A DNA stretch of 7,427 nucleotides, from the NCBI GenBank assembly GCA_023460575.1, contig JAEWPQ010000109.1, forward strand, positions 1 through 7,427, given 5' to 3'. Source of the DNA: Bacillota bacterium. Lineage in GTDB: Bacteria; Bacillota; Clostridia; Lachnospirales; Lachnospiraceae. The translations under genes were made by a program, and so were the position numbers. This document shows positions 1 to 5,414 of the stretch, in pieces; position 1 is the stretch's first letter, and each line of letters begins with the position of its first letter. Under the pieces are notes generated by a model that worked only from the letters and a program-made list of their open reading frames with translations, was not told the origin of the DNA and searched no databases.

Positions 1-126
1 GTGTATGGACCTGTTCTTGATAAACTGGAGCGGGAAGGATTGCTGGAAATGAAAGAAGGATTCTACCGGCTGACGGAACGGGGAATTGATATCAGTAATT
101 ACGTTATGAGCCAGTTTTTGATGTAA
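1..126 (+). CDS. hemW: HemW-like radical SAM protein, C-terminal end (partial)
   Basis: The window opens inside a reading frame that runs in frame 1 to a TAA at 124-126, giving the last 41 residues. They read as a helical winged-helix-like tail with LEREGLLEM, a short basic strand (YRLTERG) and the ending ISNYVMSQFLM. This is typical of the C-terminal domain of HemW, formerly called oxygen-independent coproporphyrinogen III oxidase-like or HemN-like. HemW is a cytoplasmic radical SAM heme chaperone; its Fe-S and SAM-binding part lies outside the window and cannot be checked. In many Firmicutes hemW sits just upstream of hrcA, which supports the call, although here about 3.5 kb of other genes intervene. 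The strong hairpin right after the stop shows that hemW transcription ends before the next genes. An uncharacterised HemN-family relative is the main alternative. Confidence 0.82.
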   Translation: MYGPVLDKLEREGLLEMKEGFYRLTERGIDISNYVMSQFLM

Positions 127-133
127 CAGCAGG

Positions 134-179
134 GGCTGCAAGGAGAGTAGGAACTCATTCTCTCTTTGCAGCCTTTTTT
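134..179 (+). terminator. Intrinsic terminator of hemW
   Basis: The left arm at 134-147 (GGCTGCAAGGAGAG) pairs with the right arm at 160-173 (CTCTCTTTGCAGCC) over 14 base pairs with one G-U wobble. The loop is 12 nt, and six T residues follow at 174-179. It starts eight bases after the hemW stop. On the minus strand the wobble becomes a C-A mismatch and no T-run follows, so it should work mainly for hemW and only poorly for the convergent gene that ends at 201. Confidence 0.93.
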
Positions 180-200
180 GTACCGTCATCAGGGATTTTG

Positions 201-911
201 TTACTGAACCAGAAAAACCTCCATATTTCTGGTTCCATAAACCCGGGTTTCACCATGTGTATTGAAAAAGATATCGATATGATTGCCTTTTACACCGCCT
301 CCGCAGTCCTCCGCCGTATAAATCACACCGCCGATCATGAGACGGCTTCCATAAGGAATCACTCTGGGGTCAACGGAAATGGTATGTCCTGCTGTTGCGA
401 CCGTACCTGTGCTGGTGCGTCCTCCCCATCTTCCTGAACAACTTCTGCAGGGGCAGTAGGCGGTGGTTCTGAAAATCCCAAGGGAACGAAGTCCTGTTGC
501 AGAAGCGAAGGAACCCACGCCGTATACTCTGGAACCGGAAAGCTTCTGACCGCCGGCATAGGCTTCTACAAGATAGGAGCCGTCGCCGTAGCTGCTCCAG
601 GGCACAGATACTTCAAAGCCGTAATTTCCTGTGCCCGTGCCCTGATCAGCTAAGTCCTTTCTGTATTTCGAAGCAGAAGCGGTCAGCTCACCTACAACAG
701 CTCCGGTTGTCTGACTGGTAATGGTGACTTTAACCTCTTCGGAGGAAGATGGATCGGAGCTGTTCCATGCCCAGCCCCTGATACTGGTTTCATCTGCACC
801 GTCTATAATTCCCGGAGTCTGTCCGGCAAGAACATGAGTGGGTGCTGCAGTAAATAATACTATCATTAGTAATGTTCCGAGGAACCATTGGATTTTCTTT
901 GTTCTTATCAT
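201..911 (-). CDS. Secreted 3D-domain protein with N-terminal beta-sandwich-like module
   Basis: This gene encodes 236 residues. A signal peptide is clear: MIRTKK, a hydrophobic stretch at about 9-28, and likely cleavage after A29 (VLA). Residues about 34-131 form a module with a GWAWN motif, a YRKDL motif, and a YGFEV ... GSYLVEAY pattern. I recognise the pattern from clostridial surface proteins but cannot name its function. Residues about 143-235 are a 3D domain, a double-psi beta-barrel related to MltA lytic transglycosylases, as in YocH, YabE and the RpfB-type proteins. Its three aspartates are D181 (VDPR), D202 (AED) and D213 (HIDI). Cysteines C153, C155 and C158 (YCPCRSC) and C203 may form disulfides or bind metal. 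A role in peptidoglycan cleavage outside the membrane follows from the family; the substrate is unknown. The frame extends upstream to 983, but the ATG at 911 has the ribosome binding site and starts the signal peptide. It converges on hemW and is transcribed away from the Ig-like gene. Confidence 0.88.
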   Translation of the reverse strand: MIRTKKIQWFLGTLLMIVLFTAAPTHVLAGQTPGIIDGADETSIRGWAWNSSDPSSSEEVKVTITSQTTGAVVGELTASASKYRKDLADQGTGTGNYGFEVSVPWSSYGDGSYLVEAYAGGQKLSGSRVYGVGSFASATGLRSLGIFRTTAYCPCRSCSGRWGGRTSTGTVATAGHTISVDPRVIPYGSRLMIGGVIYTAEDCGGGVKGNHIDIFFNTHGETRVYGTRNMEVFLVQ

Positions 912-919
912 GTAATAAT

Positions 920-929
920 TCCTTCCTTT
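920..929 (-). promoter_or_regulatory. Ribosome binding site fixing the first 3D gene start
   Basis: On the minus strand the sequence AAAGGAAGGA lies 8 nt upstream of the ATG at 911. The upstream in-frame ATG at 983 has no such site and would add 24 residues in front of an otherwise standard signal peptide, so 911 is the start. Confidence 0.8.
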
Positions 930-973
930 CTTTTTTACAAAAAGTACATACAATTTAATACAATATAAATATA

Positions 974-990
974 TGTAACACATTTGTAAT
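974..990 (+). promoter_or_regulatory. Candidate WalR (YycF) binding box
   Basis: TGTAAC (974-979), five bases, then TGTAAT (985-990) is an exact match to the consensus TGTWAH-N5-TGTWAH described for the Firmicute cell-wall response regulator WalR. It reads on the plus strand, opposite to the adjacent 3D gene, and sits about 13-29 bases downstream of the start point inferred for that gene's promoter. That position would suit repression. Members of the WalR regulon in Bacillus subtilis include the 3D-domain gene yocH, so the target makes sense. Whether this organism has a WalR with the same specificity is not visible here, and the region is AT-rich, so chance cannot be excluded. Confidence 0.42.
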
Positions 991-1009
991 AAATGAGGTA
1001 CAAGTAATC

Positions 1010-1037
1010 ATTTTACACTTTTTTCTATATTTGTCAA
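1010..1037 (-). promoter_or_regulatory. Sigma-A promoter of the first 3D gene
   Basis: Read on the minus strand, a perfect -35 TTGACA (1032-1037) is followed by a 16-base spacer and a -10 TAAAAT (1010-1015). The predicted start is near 1003, giving an AT-rich leader of about 92 nt before the ATG at 911. The leader contains the candidate WalR box. Confidence 0.62.
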
Positions 1038-1102
1038 GAGTGTATAGAAATTTGTATTTTTGATGCGTGTTTTTGCTTAAAAAGTTTGAAAAAATTTGTT
1101 TA

Positions 1103-1131
1103 TTGAAATAATTGTAAAAATATTATATACT
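1103..1131 (+). promoter_or_regulatory. Sigma-A promoter of the Ig-like gene
   Basis: TTGAAA (1103-1108), a 17-base spacer and TATACT (1126-1131) form a good vegetative promoter. The predicted start near 1138 leaves a leader of only about 18 nt and places the in-frame ATG at 1096 upstream of transcription, which supports the start codon at 1156. The surrounding DNA is very AT-rich, so other promoter-like matches exist. Confidence 0.55.
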
Positions 1132-1155
1132 AAAAGAAAAAGAATGGGGATTAGT

Positions 1156-2454
1156 ATGAAAAGGTTAAAATGTATTTTTTTATTTACCGTGATGTTAATT
1201 ACGTTTGGCTTCAATGTTTTGGCTTATGCTGATACAGTAAATGGAGATGATGTCATGTTGGATTTTTATGTCACATCTTCTGGATCAATTAAAGTTTACA
1301 TTAGTGAATCTGATAATGAAGTAGGTGATTTGTTATTAGAAGGCCCTACAAGATATCTTCAGTTTGTAAAGCAAAATGTGAGTTTGAAACCAGGGAAAAC
1401 ATATTATTTGCACATTCTTGTTCATGATGCAAATAACGATTCCCCCGGATTTGCTGGAAAATTTCAACTAAATAAAAAAAGTTTGCAATTTGAGAATAAA
1501 GGACAGGTTTTAAATGCCAACGTAAAAGATTTTAGAGTTAGTACAACTGCTTTTGGAGAGAACTATATACAACCAACAGAAGCACCAGATGGACATCGAG
1601 TTACGACATATGATCCGTATAATAATGTATTAAAAGATTCTAAGTGGATTTGGACAAATCAAGGCAAAGATAGTATGTGTTCTCGATATTTTTCTACAAA
1701 GATTATGCCAATAAATCAAGTTCAGGAAGATCCAACATTAATTGCAGAAGCAGTACCAAATGATAAAAGCATTGTTTTATCGTGGAATTCAATTCCAAAC
1801 ACAATAAGTTATAGCGTTTTAAGATCGGGAACATCAGGTGGTCCCTATACTGTGATTGCAAATGATATAACAACCACAAGTTTTGAAGACAAAGATGTAA
1901 ACCAAGGGACAACATATTATTATACTATAAATTCAAAACTATCGGATACAAAAAGTATTAATTCAAAAGAAGTATCTGCTACGTTATTAAGACCGAAAGC
2001 ATCAAAAATAAAAGTGGTTTTAAAACCAAATGAGAAAATACAATTAAGTGTTGATGATAATTTAGATGAAAATACAAATATGATCTGGGAATCTTCGGAT
2101 ATAAGTGTTGCAGAAGTGAACAATAAGGGGGAGGTAACGGCTCTAAAACCTGGGGAATCCATAATACAGGTTAGGAGCTTGGATGGTACCTACACGGAGA
2201 CGATAAGCGTATTAGTAATAGAAAATGCAGATGATTATCGATTGGCTGTAGACTTAAGAGTTGATGAGATAAGAAGGCTAACCGTAGATGATTTCACAGA
2301 AGCAGTAAAAGCCTTTTGGACTTCATTAGACCCCTCAATAGCAACCGTATCAAGTAAGGGTATAGTCACTGCAAAAAGCAAAGGTCTGGCATTAATAATT
2401 GCTAAAGATAGCGAAGGCACAATCATTGGGCAGATGTATATTCGGGTAAGGTAA
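1156..2454 (+). CDS. Secreted multi-domain protein: beta-sandwich, FnIII and two BIG2 Ig-like domains
   Basis: This gene encodes 432 residues. MKRLKC plus a hydrophobic stretch (about 6-23) forms a signal peptide with likely cleavage after A25 (AYA). Residues about 30-185 are probably a ligand-binding beta-sandwich: a DFYV ... VYI start, LKPGKTYYLHI, PGFAG, and a WIW ... SRYFSTKI end. The assignment is by pattern only. Residues about 193-277 are fibronectin type III-like (IVLSWNSIP, YSVLRSG, GTTYYYTI). Residues about 281-356 are a BIG2 domain (MIWESSDISVAEVNNKGEVTA), and about 361-432 a second, more diverged one (FWTSLDPSIATVSSKGIVTA). No catalytic domain, LPxTG motif, C-terminal membrane anchor or SLH repeat is seen, so it is probably released or held non-covalently. 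The start at 1156 was chosen for GGGG at 1146-1149 (6 nt spacing) and the signal peptide; ATGs at 1096 and 1144 lack a ribosome binding site. The gene is much more AT-rich than its neighbours, suggesting transfer. An adhesin or carbohydrate-binding role is inference. Confidence 0.8.
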   Translation: MKRLKCIFLFTVMLITFGFNVLAYADTVNGDDVMLDFYVTSSGSIKVYISESDNEVGDLLLEGPTRYLQFVKQNVSLKPGKTYYLHILVHDANNDSPGFAGKFQLNKKSLQFENKGQVLNANVKDFRVSTTAFGENYIQPTEAPDGHRVTTYDPYNNVLKDSKWIWTNQGKDSMCSRYFSTKIMPINQVQEDPTLIAEAVPNDKSIVLSWNSIPNTISYSVLRSGTSGGPYTVIANDITTTSFEDKDVNQGTTYYYTINSKLSDTKSINSKEVSATLLRPKASKIKVVLKPNEKIQLSVDDNLDENTNMIWESSDISVAEVNNKGEVTALKPGESIIQVRSLDGTYTETISVLVIENADDYRLAVDLRVDEIRRLTVDDFTEAVKAFWTSLDPSIATVSSKGIVTAKSKGLALIIAKDSEGTIIGQMYIRVR

Positions 2455-2590
2455 TTATTATCTAAAAACAAACAATAAACAAAGGCATATTGTGAGCCTT
2501 AACTGCTAATGATTCGTTTATTCTTGTTAAATATAAATCCATTTATTATAATAAAATATTCGATATTGGCAATAAGCATATTTTTAAACC

Positions 2591-2650
2591 AAAAACACCT
2601 TTCCAGTGAAGTGTGCAAACCACTATAATACTGGAAAGGTGATTTTATTA
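2591..2650. terminator. Terminator hairpin, probably for the Ig-like gene
   Basis: CACCTTTCCAGT (2596-2607) and ACTGGAAAGGTG (2630-2641) form a perfect 12-bp stem. The 22-nt loop can make a small inner AGTG/CACT stem. ATTTTATTA follows on the plus strand, and A5 (2591-2595) precedes it, which gives TTTTT on the minus strand. It can therefore act in both directions. It lies about 140 bases past the Ig-like gene stop, far for a dedicated terminator but the first good one on that strand. Confidence 0.68.
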
Positions 2651-2695
2651 TAAATATAGGTGCCTTATCATGTCATTTTTAAGTTAGTAGTGCTT

Positions 2696-2750
2696 GATAC
2701 AAATAAAATAATAGCCCGATTAGGTTTTTCTCCACGTCGGACTATTATTT
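2696..2750 (-). terminator. Terminator of the second 3D gene
   Basis: The arms at 2706-2719 and 2737-2750 pair over 14 bases around a 17-nt loop. On the minus strand the single imperfect position is a G-U wobble, whereas on the plus strand it is a C-A mismatch. The minus-strand product runs on into a T-rich tail (TTATTTTATTTGTA). It lies about 60 bases beyond the stop of the 3D gene at 2811. Confidence 0.72.
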
Positions 2751-2777
2751 GAATATATGTTAAAATTTAGAGACTCG

Positions 2778-2791
2778 CCATATGCATATGG
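2778..2791. repeat. Perfect 14-base palindrome
   Basis: CCATATGCATATGG equals its own reverse complement. It sits 20 bases past the stop of the second 3D gene, before its terminator. With no loop it would form DNA dyad symmetry rather than a good RNA hairpin, so a protein-binding site is possible. No regulator is suggested by the context. Confidence 0.5.
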
Positions 2792-2810
2792 AGCACAGGT
2801 TTTAATTTAA

Positions 2811-3377
2811 TTATCTCTCTACTACAGCAAATATCTCTTTTGACTGTCTTCCGAAAGCCAGAGCTTCTCCGCGGCTTCCAAAATAGATATCCACTTTCTT
2901 TCCTCTGATACCGCTTCCGGTATCTTCTACAGTATAAATAACTCCGTCAATCATGACTCTTGATCCAAGGGGCAGAATAGTAAGATCTGCGGATAATGTG
3001 TGCAGCGGCTGGGGGATCGTGCCGGAGTAAGTCTTCTGCTGTCTTCCTGAGCTGCTGGGGCAGTAGGCTGTTGCAGAGAATATTCCGAGAGATGCTCCTC
3101 TTTCGTAAACAGGACCTGTGGGTGCTTTTTCTTCTGGCGGTACTTTCTTCTCTATGCCCGGTCCTGCCTCGTCACTCATCGTGGCGTCGCTTGCAGTAGC
3201 AACCGTTCCGATACTGTTCTTTTTCATTTGGTTATCCGTTTCAACACTCCAGGACTGTTGGTTTGCTGTACTTTGGCTTTCAGCCGTCTGGGCAGCCATT
3301 GCAGTAGTGGATAACAGCAGAATACAAAGGAGTGTCAGAAATCCGGTGATCCGAATTCGTCTTGAAAAACTATTCAT
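2811..3377 (-). CDS. Secreted 3D-domain protein, short paralogue
   Basis: This gene encodes 188 residues. The signal peptide has RRIRI followed by a hydrophobic core (about 11-26) and likely cleavage after A28 (AMA). Residues about 29-92 are a low-complexity Ser/Thr/Ala/Gln linker becoming Glu/Pro/Lys-rich (KKVPPEEKAPTGP), likely a flexible spacer through the wall. Residues about 97-187 are a 3D domain with aspartates D131 (SADL), D152 (VED) and D163 (KVDIYF), and the signature GSRVMIDGVIYTVED. It is clearly paralogous to the protein at 201-911, sharing LGIF, TAYCP, the GSRxMIxGVIYTxED stretch and the ExF ending. It lacks that protein's N-terminal module and three of its four domain cysteines. 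A peptidoglycan-related hydrolytic role is a family inference. The ATG at 3377 follows GAGGT with a 5-nt gap. It is transcribed divergently from hrcA, separated by 265 bases carrying both promoters. Confidence 0.88.
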   Translation of the reverse strand: MNSFSRRIRITGFLTLLCILLLSTTAMAAQTAESQSTANQQSWSVETDNQMKKNSIGTVATASDATMSDEAGPGIEKKVPPEEKAPTGPVYERGASLGIFSATAYCPSSSGRQQKTYSGTIPQPLHTLSADLTILPLGSRVMIDGVIYTVEDTGSGIRGKKVDIYFGSRGEALAFGRQSKEIFAVVER

Positions 3378-3418
3378 GATTTACCTCGCAATCGTGTTGT
3401 TATGGTGTATCAATTACC

Positions 3419-3446
3419 ATTATATTACAAAAGTGTTAAAAGTCAA
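3419..3446 (-). promoter_or_regulatory. Sigma-A promoter of the second 3D gene
   Basis: On the minus strand, TTGACT (3441-3446), a 16-base spacer and a perfect TATAAT (3419-3424) form a strong vegetative promoter. The expected start near 3412 leaves a leader of about 35 nt before the ATG at 3377. Confidence 0.72.
3424..3440 (-). promoter_or_regulatory. Degenerate WalR-like box in the 3D promoter
   Basis: Read on the minus strand, TTTAAC-N5-TGTAAT matches TGTWAH-N5-TGTWAH with one mismatch (T for G in the first half). It fills the spacer between -35 and -10 and overlaps the first base of the -10. Bound protein there would block RNA polymerase. The evidence is weak alone and gains weight only from the perfect box near the paralogous gene. 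Confidence 0.28.
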
Positions 3447-3544
3447 GAAAAAAATGTCACAGGCTTTGTAATATTTGATAGAAAATTGATATAAAATGTA
3501 CATGCAGGTAACAAAAACTTCATTTAAAAATTTTCAGGAATGTA

Positions 3545-3573
3545 TTGACAAATGTAGAAAAAAAGAATATATT
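3545..3573 (+). promoter_or_regulatory. Sigma-A promoter of the hrcA-grpE-dnaK-dnaJ operon
   Basis: TTGACA (3545-3550), exactly 17 bases, then TATATT (3568-3573) is a near-consensus vegetative promoter. The start point should fall near 3580, just before the CIRCE operator, so HrcA bound there would stop initiation or early elongation. This is the standard arrangement for class I heat-shock operons. Confidence 0.85.
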
Positions 3574-3587
3574 ATGAAATGAAGATG

Positions 3588-3614
3588 TTAGCACTCCTAA
3601 ACGTTGAGTGCTAA
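3588..3614 (+). promoter_or_regulatory. CIRCE operator (HrcA binding site)
   Basis: TTAGCACTC (3588-3596), a 9-base spacer and GAGTGCTAA (3606-3614) are an exact match to the canonical CIRCE element. One further G-C pair (3587/3615) extends the dyad. It lies between the predicted start point and the hrcA ribosome binding site, so it controls the whole chaperone operon by autorepression through HrcA, whose repressor activity is known in other bacteria to depend on GroEL. Confidence 0.97.
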
Positions 3615-3626
3615 CAAATACCTCTG

Positions 3627-3633
3627 AAAGGAG
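3627..3633 (+). promoter_or_regulatory. Ribosome binding site selecting the TTG start of hrcA
   Basis: AAAGGAG lies 9 nt upstream of the TTG at 3643. The nearby ATG at 3647 is in the wrong frame, and the first in-frame ATG is codon 51, inside the DNA-binding domain. TTG is therefore the start. Confidence 0.85.
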
Positions 3634-3642
3634 CGTGGCAGT

Positions 3643-4692
3643 TTGGATGATAAGGACCAGCTTGATGAGCGGAAGATCATTATTTTAAAAGCAATTATTA
3701 AAACTTATCTGGAAACAGGAGAGCCGGTAGGTTCCCGAACGATTTCAAAATATACGGACTTGAATTTAAGTTCTGCCACTATCCGTAATGAGATGTCTGA
3801 TCTGGAAGAGATGGGTTATATTATGCAGCCTCATACCTCTGCAGGCAGAATTCCATCCGACAAGGGTTACCGCTTCTATGTGAATACGATTCTTCAGGAA
3901 AAGGAAGATGAGTTTACAGAGATTAAGGATTTAATGTTAAAGCGTGTGGACCGGGTAGAACTTCTCCTCAAGCAGGTGGCAAAGCTGCTTGCCCAGAATA
4001 CCAACTATGCAGCCATGATCAGTGCGCCCCAGTGCCATCATAACAAGTTAAAGTTTATCCAGCTGTCCAAGGTTGATGAAGGAAAACTGCTTGTAGTAAT
4101 TGTGGTGGAAGGCAATATTATAAAGAACACCATAATCCCGATTCGTTCGGAATTAAGCGACGAAGGACTATTGAATCTTAACATTCTTTTAAATAATGCT
4201 TTAAACGGGCTTTCAATAGAAGAAATTAACTTAGAAGTGATCAGCAGGCTGAAGACCCAGGCAGGTCCCCACAGTGAAGTGGTTGACCGGGTTTTATCCG
4301 AGGTGGCGGCAGCCATAAGAGCTGATGACGAAGATCTTCAGATTTATACCAGCGGAGCAACCAACATTTTTAAATACCCCGAGTTAAGCGACGGAGTAAA
4401 AGCAAGTCAGTTAATCGGTGCGCTGGAGCAGAAAGAACTTCTTCAGGAACTGGTGGATGATGTAAACAATTCGGAAAGCAGTTCCGGAATCCAGGTGTAC
4501 ATCGGAGATGAGGCACCTTTTCAGACTATGAAGGACTGCAGTATTGTTACCGCCAACTACGAACTTGGGGAAGGCTTAAGAGGAACGATCGGCATTATCG
4601 GCCCCAAGCGAATGGATTATGAAAAGGTACTCAATACGCTGAGGAACTTAATGACCCAGCTGGATACCATTTTGAAAAAAGATGAAAGGTGA
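3643..4692 (+). CDS. hrcA: Heat-inducible transcription repressor HrcA
   Basis: This 349-residue protein is close to the usual length of about 340-350. The N-terminal winged helix (about 5-80) carries the family hallmark: a recognition region SSATIRNEM (43-51), DLEEMGYI, then HTSAGRIPSDKGYRFYV (64-80). A GAF-like and dimerisation region follows (about 95-300), with NYAAMI (121-126) and the hydrophobic strand LLVVIVVEGN. The C-terminus holds the conserved NYELGEGLRGTIGIIGPKRMDY (305-326, with small residues around G309 and G316-G320). HrcA is a cytoplasmic dimer that binds CIRCE, one perfect copy of which lies directly upstream, so the gene represses itself and the downstream chaperones. It begins with TTG, a weaker start that would keep repressor levels below chaperone levels. 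Its end lies next to or overlaps grpE. Confidence 0.97.
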   Translation: MDDKDQLDERKIIILKAIIKTYLETGEPVGSRTISKYTDLNLSSATIRNEMSDLEEMGYIMQPHTSAGRIPSDKGYRFYVNTILQEKEDEFTEIKDLMLKRVDRVELLLKQVAKLLAQNTNYAAMISAPQCHHNKLKFIQLSKVDEGKLLVVIVVEGNIIKNTIIPIRSELSDEGLLNLNILLNNALNGLSIEEINLEVISRLKTQAGPHSEVVDRVLSEVAAAIRADDEDLQIYTSGATNIFKYPELSDGVKASQLIGALEQKELLQELVDDVNNSESSSGIQVYIGDEAPFQTMKDCSIVTANYELGEGLRGTIGIIGPKRMDYEKVLNTLRNLMTQLDTILKKDER

Positions 4693-4696
4693 AGGG
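4692..4696 (+). promoter_or_regulatory. Probable ribosome binding site of grpE
   Basis: AAGGG lies 7 nt before an in-frame TTG at 4704 and 13 nt before an ATG at 4710. It falls after the GTG at 4689, so cannot serve that codon. Spacing favours TTG while codon strength favours ATG. Confidence 0.45.
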
Positions 4697-4709
4697 TAGA
4701 ATATTGAGC

Positions 4710-5360
4710 ATGGAAGATGTGAAAACAGATGAGAATCTGGCAGAAGAAACGATGAATCAGGAAGATGCCGTTTCCTCTGAAAAAAAGATAGAAGAAACTT
4801 GCGGCTGTAATGAAGAATCTTCACAGGAAGAACAGGAATCAGATGAGATGATACAGTCTGAGGACGATGCAAAAGAAGAACCAGGCAAAAAGGGCTTCTT
4901 CGGTAAAAAGAAAGAAAAGAAGGACCCAAAGGACGAGAAGATAGAGGAACTCACAGACCGTCTTCAAAGATCAATGGCTGAATTTGATAATTTTAGAAAA
5001 CGTACCGAAAAAGAAAAATCCGCCATGTTTGAAATAGGGGCAAAAGATATTATAGAGAGAATCCTTCCTGTAGTTGATAATTTTGAACGGGGCCTCGCAG
5101 CAATTCCGGAAGAAGAAAAGGAATCACCTTTCGCCGACGGAATGGAGAAGATCTATAAACAGCTGATGAAAACACTGGAAGAGGCAGGGGTTAAGCCGAT
5201 TGAAGCGGTTGGAATGCCCTTTGACCCAAGCTACCACAATGCGGTAATGCATGTGGAAGATGATTCTCTTGGTGAGAATGTAGTTTCCCAGGAACTTCAA
5301 AAAGGTTACACCTATCGGGATACCGTGGTAAGACATTCCATGGTTCAGGTAGCTAATTAA
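4710..5360 (+). CDS. grpE: GrpE, nucleotide exchange factor of DnaK
   Basis: The protein has 216 residues from the ATG at 4710. Residues 1-58 are strongly acidic and probably disordered. A short basic patch follows (KKGFFGKKKEKK, about 60-71). Residues about 74-125 form the long coiled-coil helix (LTDRLQRSMAEFDNFRKRTEKE), and about 165-216 the beta-rich head with the family signature: MPFDPSYHNAV, KGYTYRDTVVR and the VQV ending. GrpE dimers release ADP from DnaK in the cytoplasm. It is the second gene of the CIRCE-controlled operon. The start is uncertain: GTG 4689 would overlap the hrcA stop as GTGA, TTG 4704 has the best ribosome-binding spacing, and ATG 4710 is the first strong codon. The choice changes only 2-7 residues of a variable tail. 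Confidence 0.95.
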   Translation: MEDVKTDENLAEETMNQEDAVSSEKKIEETCGCNEESSQEEQESDEMIQSEDDAKEEPGKKGFFGKKKEKKDPKDEKIEELTDRLQRSMAEFDNFRKRTEKEKSAMFEIGAKDIIERILPVVDNFERGLAAIPEEEKESPFADGMEKIYKQLMKTLEEAGVKPIEAVGMPFDPSYHNAVMHVEDDSLGENVVSQELQKGYTYRDTVVRHSMVQVAN

Positions 5361-5414
5361 TAAAATAAATCAGAAACTCTCACAATTTTGTTTATAAAAT
5401 AGGAGGAAAAAACT

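Larger units (their letters stand above)
2455..2810. other. Convergent intergenic region with two terminators
   Basis: These 356 AT-rich bases lie between the ends of two convergent genes. I see no credible gene on either strand. The identifiable content is a hairpin at 2596-2641, a second hairpin at 2706-2750 and a 14-base palindrome at 2778-2791, each listed separately. A weak 5-bp stem, AAGGC/GCCTT at 2482-2500, is too short to call. Confidence 0.7.

Noticed and set aside
912..983. Upstream extension of the first 3D gene to the ATG at 983
   Set aside because: It adds 24 residues of AT-rich translation in front of a normal signal peptide. The ATG at 911 has AAAGGAAGGA at 8 nt, while 983 has no ribosome binding site.
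912..1003. Riboswitch or attenuator in the long leader of the first 3D gene
   Set aside because: The leader is AT-rich, with only imperfect short stems (around 961-980), no conserved riboswitch core and no terminator hairpin.
1096..1155. Upstream starts of the Ig-like gene at 1096 and 1144
   Set aside because: The 1096 start lies upstream of the predicted promoter -35, and neither has a Shine-Dalgarno. The signal peptide begins cleanly at 1156.
2455..2810. Insertion-sequence remnant
   Set aside because: The hairpins are explained as terminators of convergent genes. No transposase fragment, paired terminal inverted repeats or target duplication was seen.
3118..3471. Plus-strand open frame of 117 codons over the second 3D gene
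   Set aside because: It lies antisense to a gene with clear signal peptide and 3D motifs, has no ribosome binding site, and its hydrophobic translation is a by-product of the opposite strand.
3464..3500. Second hrcA promoter (TTGTAA ... TATAAA)
   Set aside because: The -35 is weak and the spacing about 18, in AT-rich DNA where such matches are common. The near-consensus promoter at 3545-3573 explains the operon.
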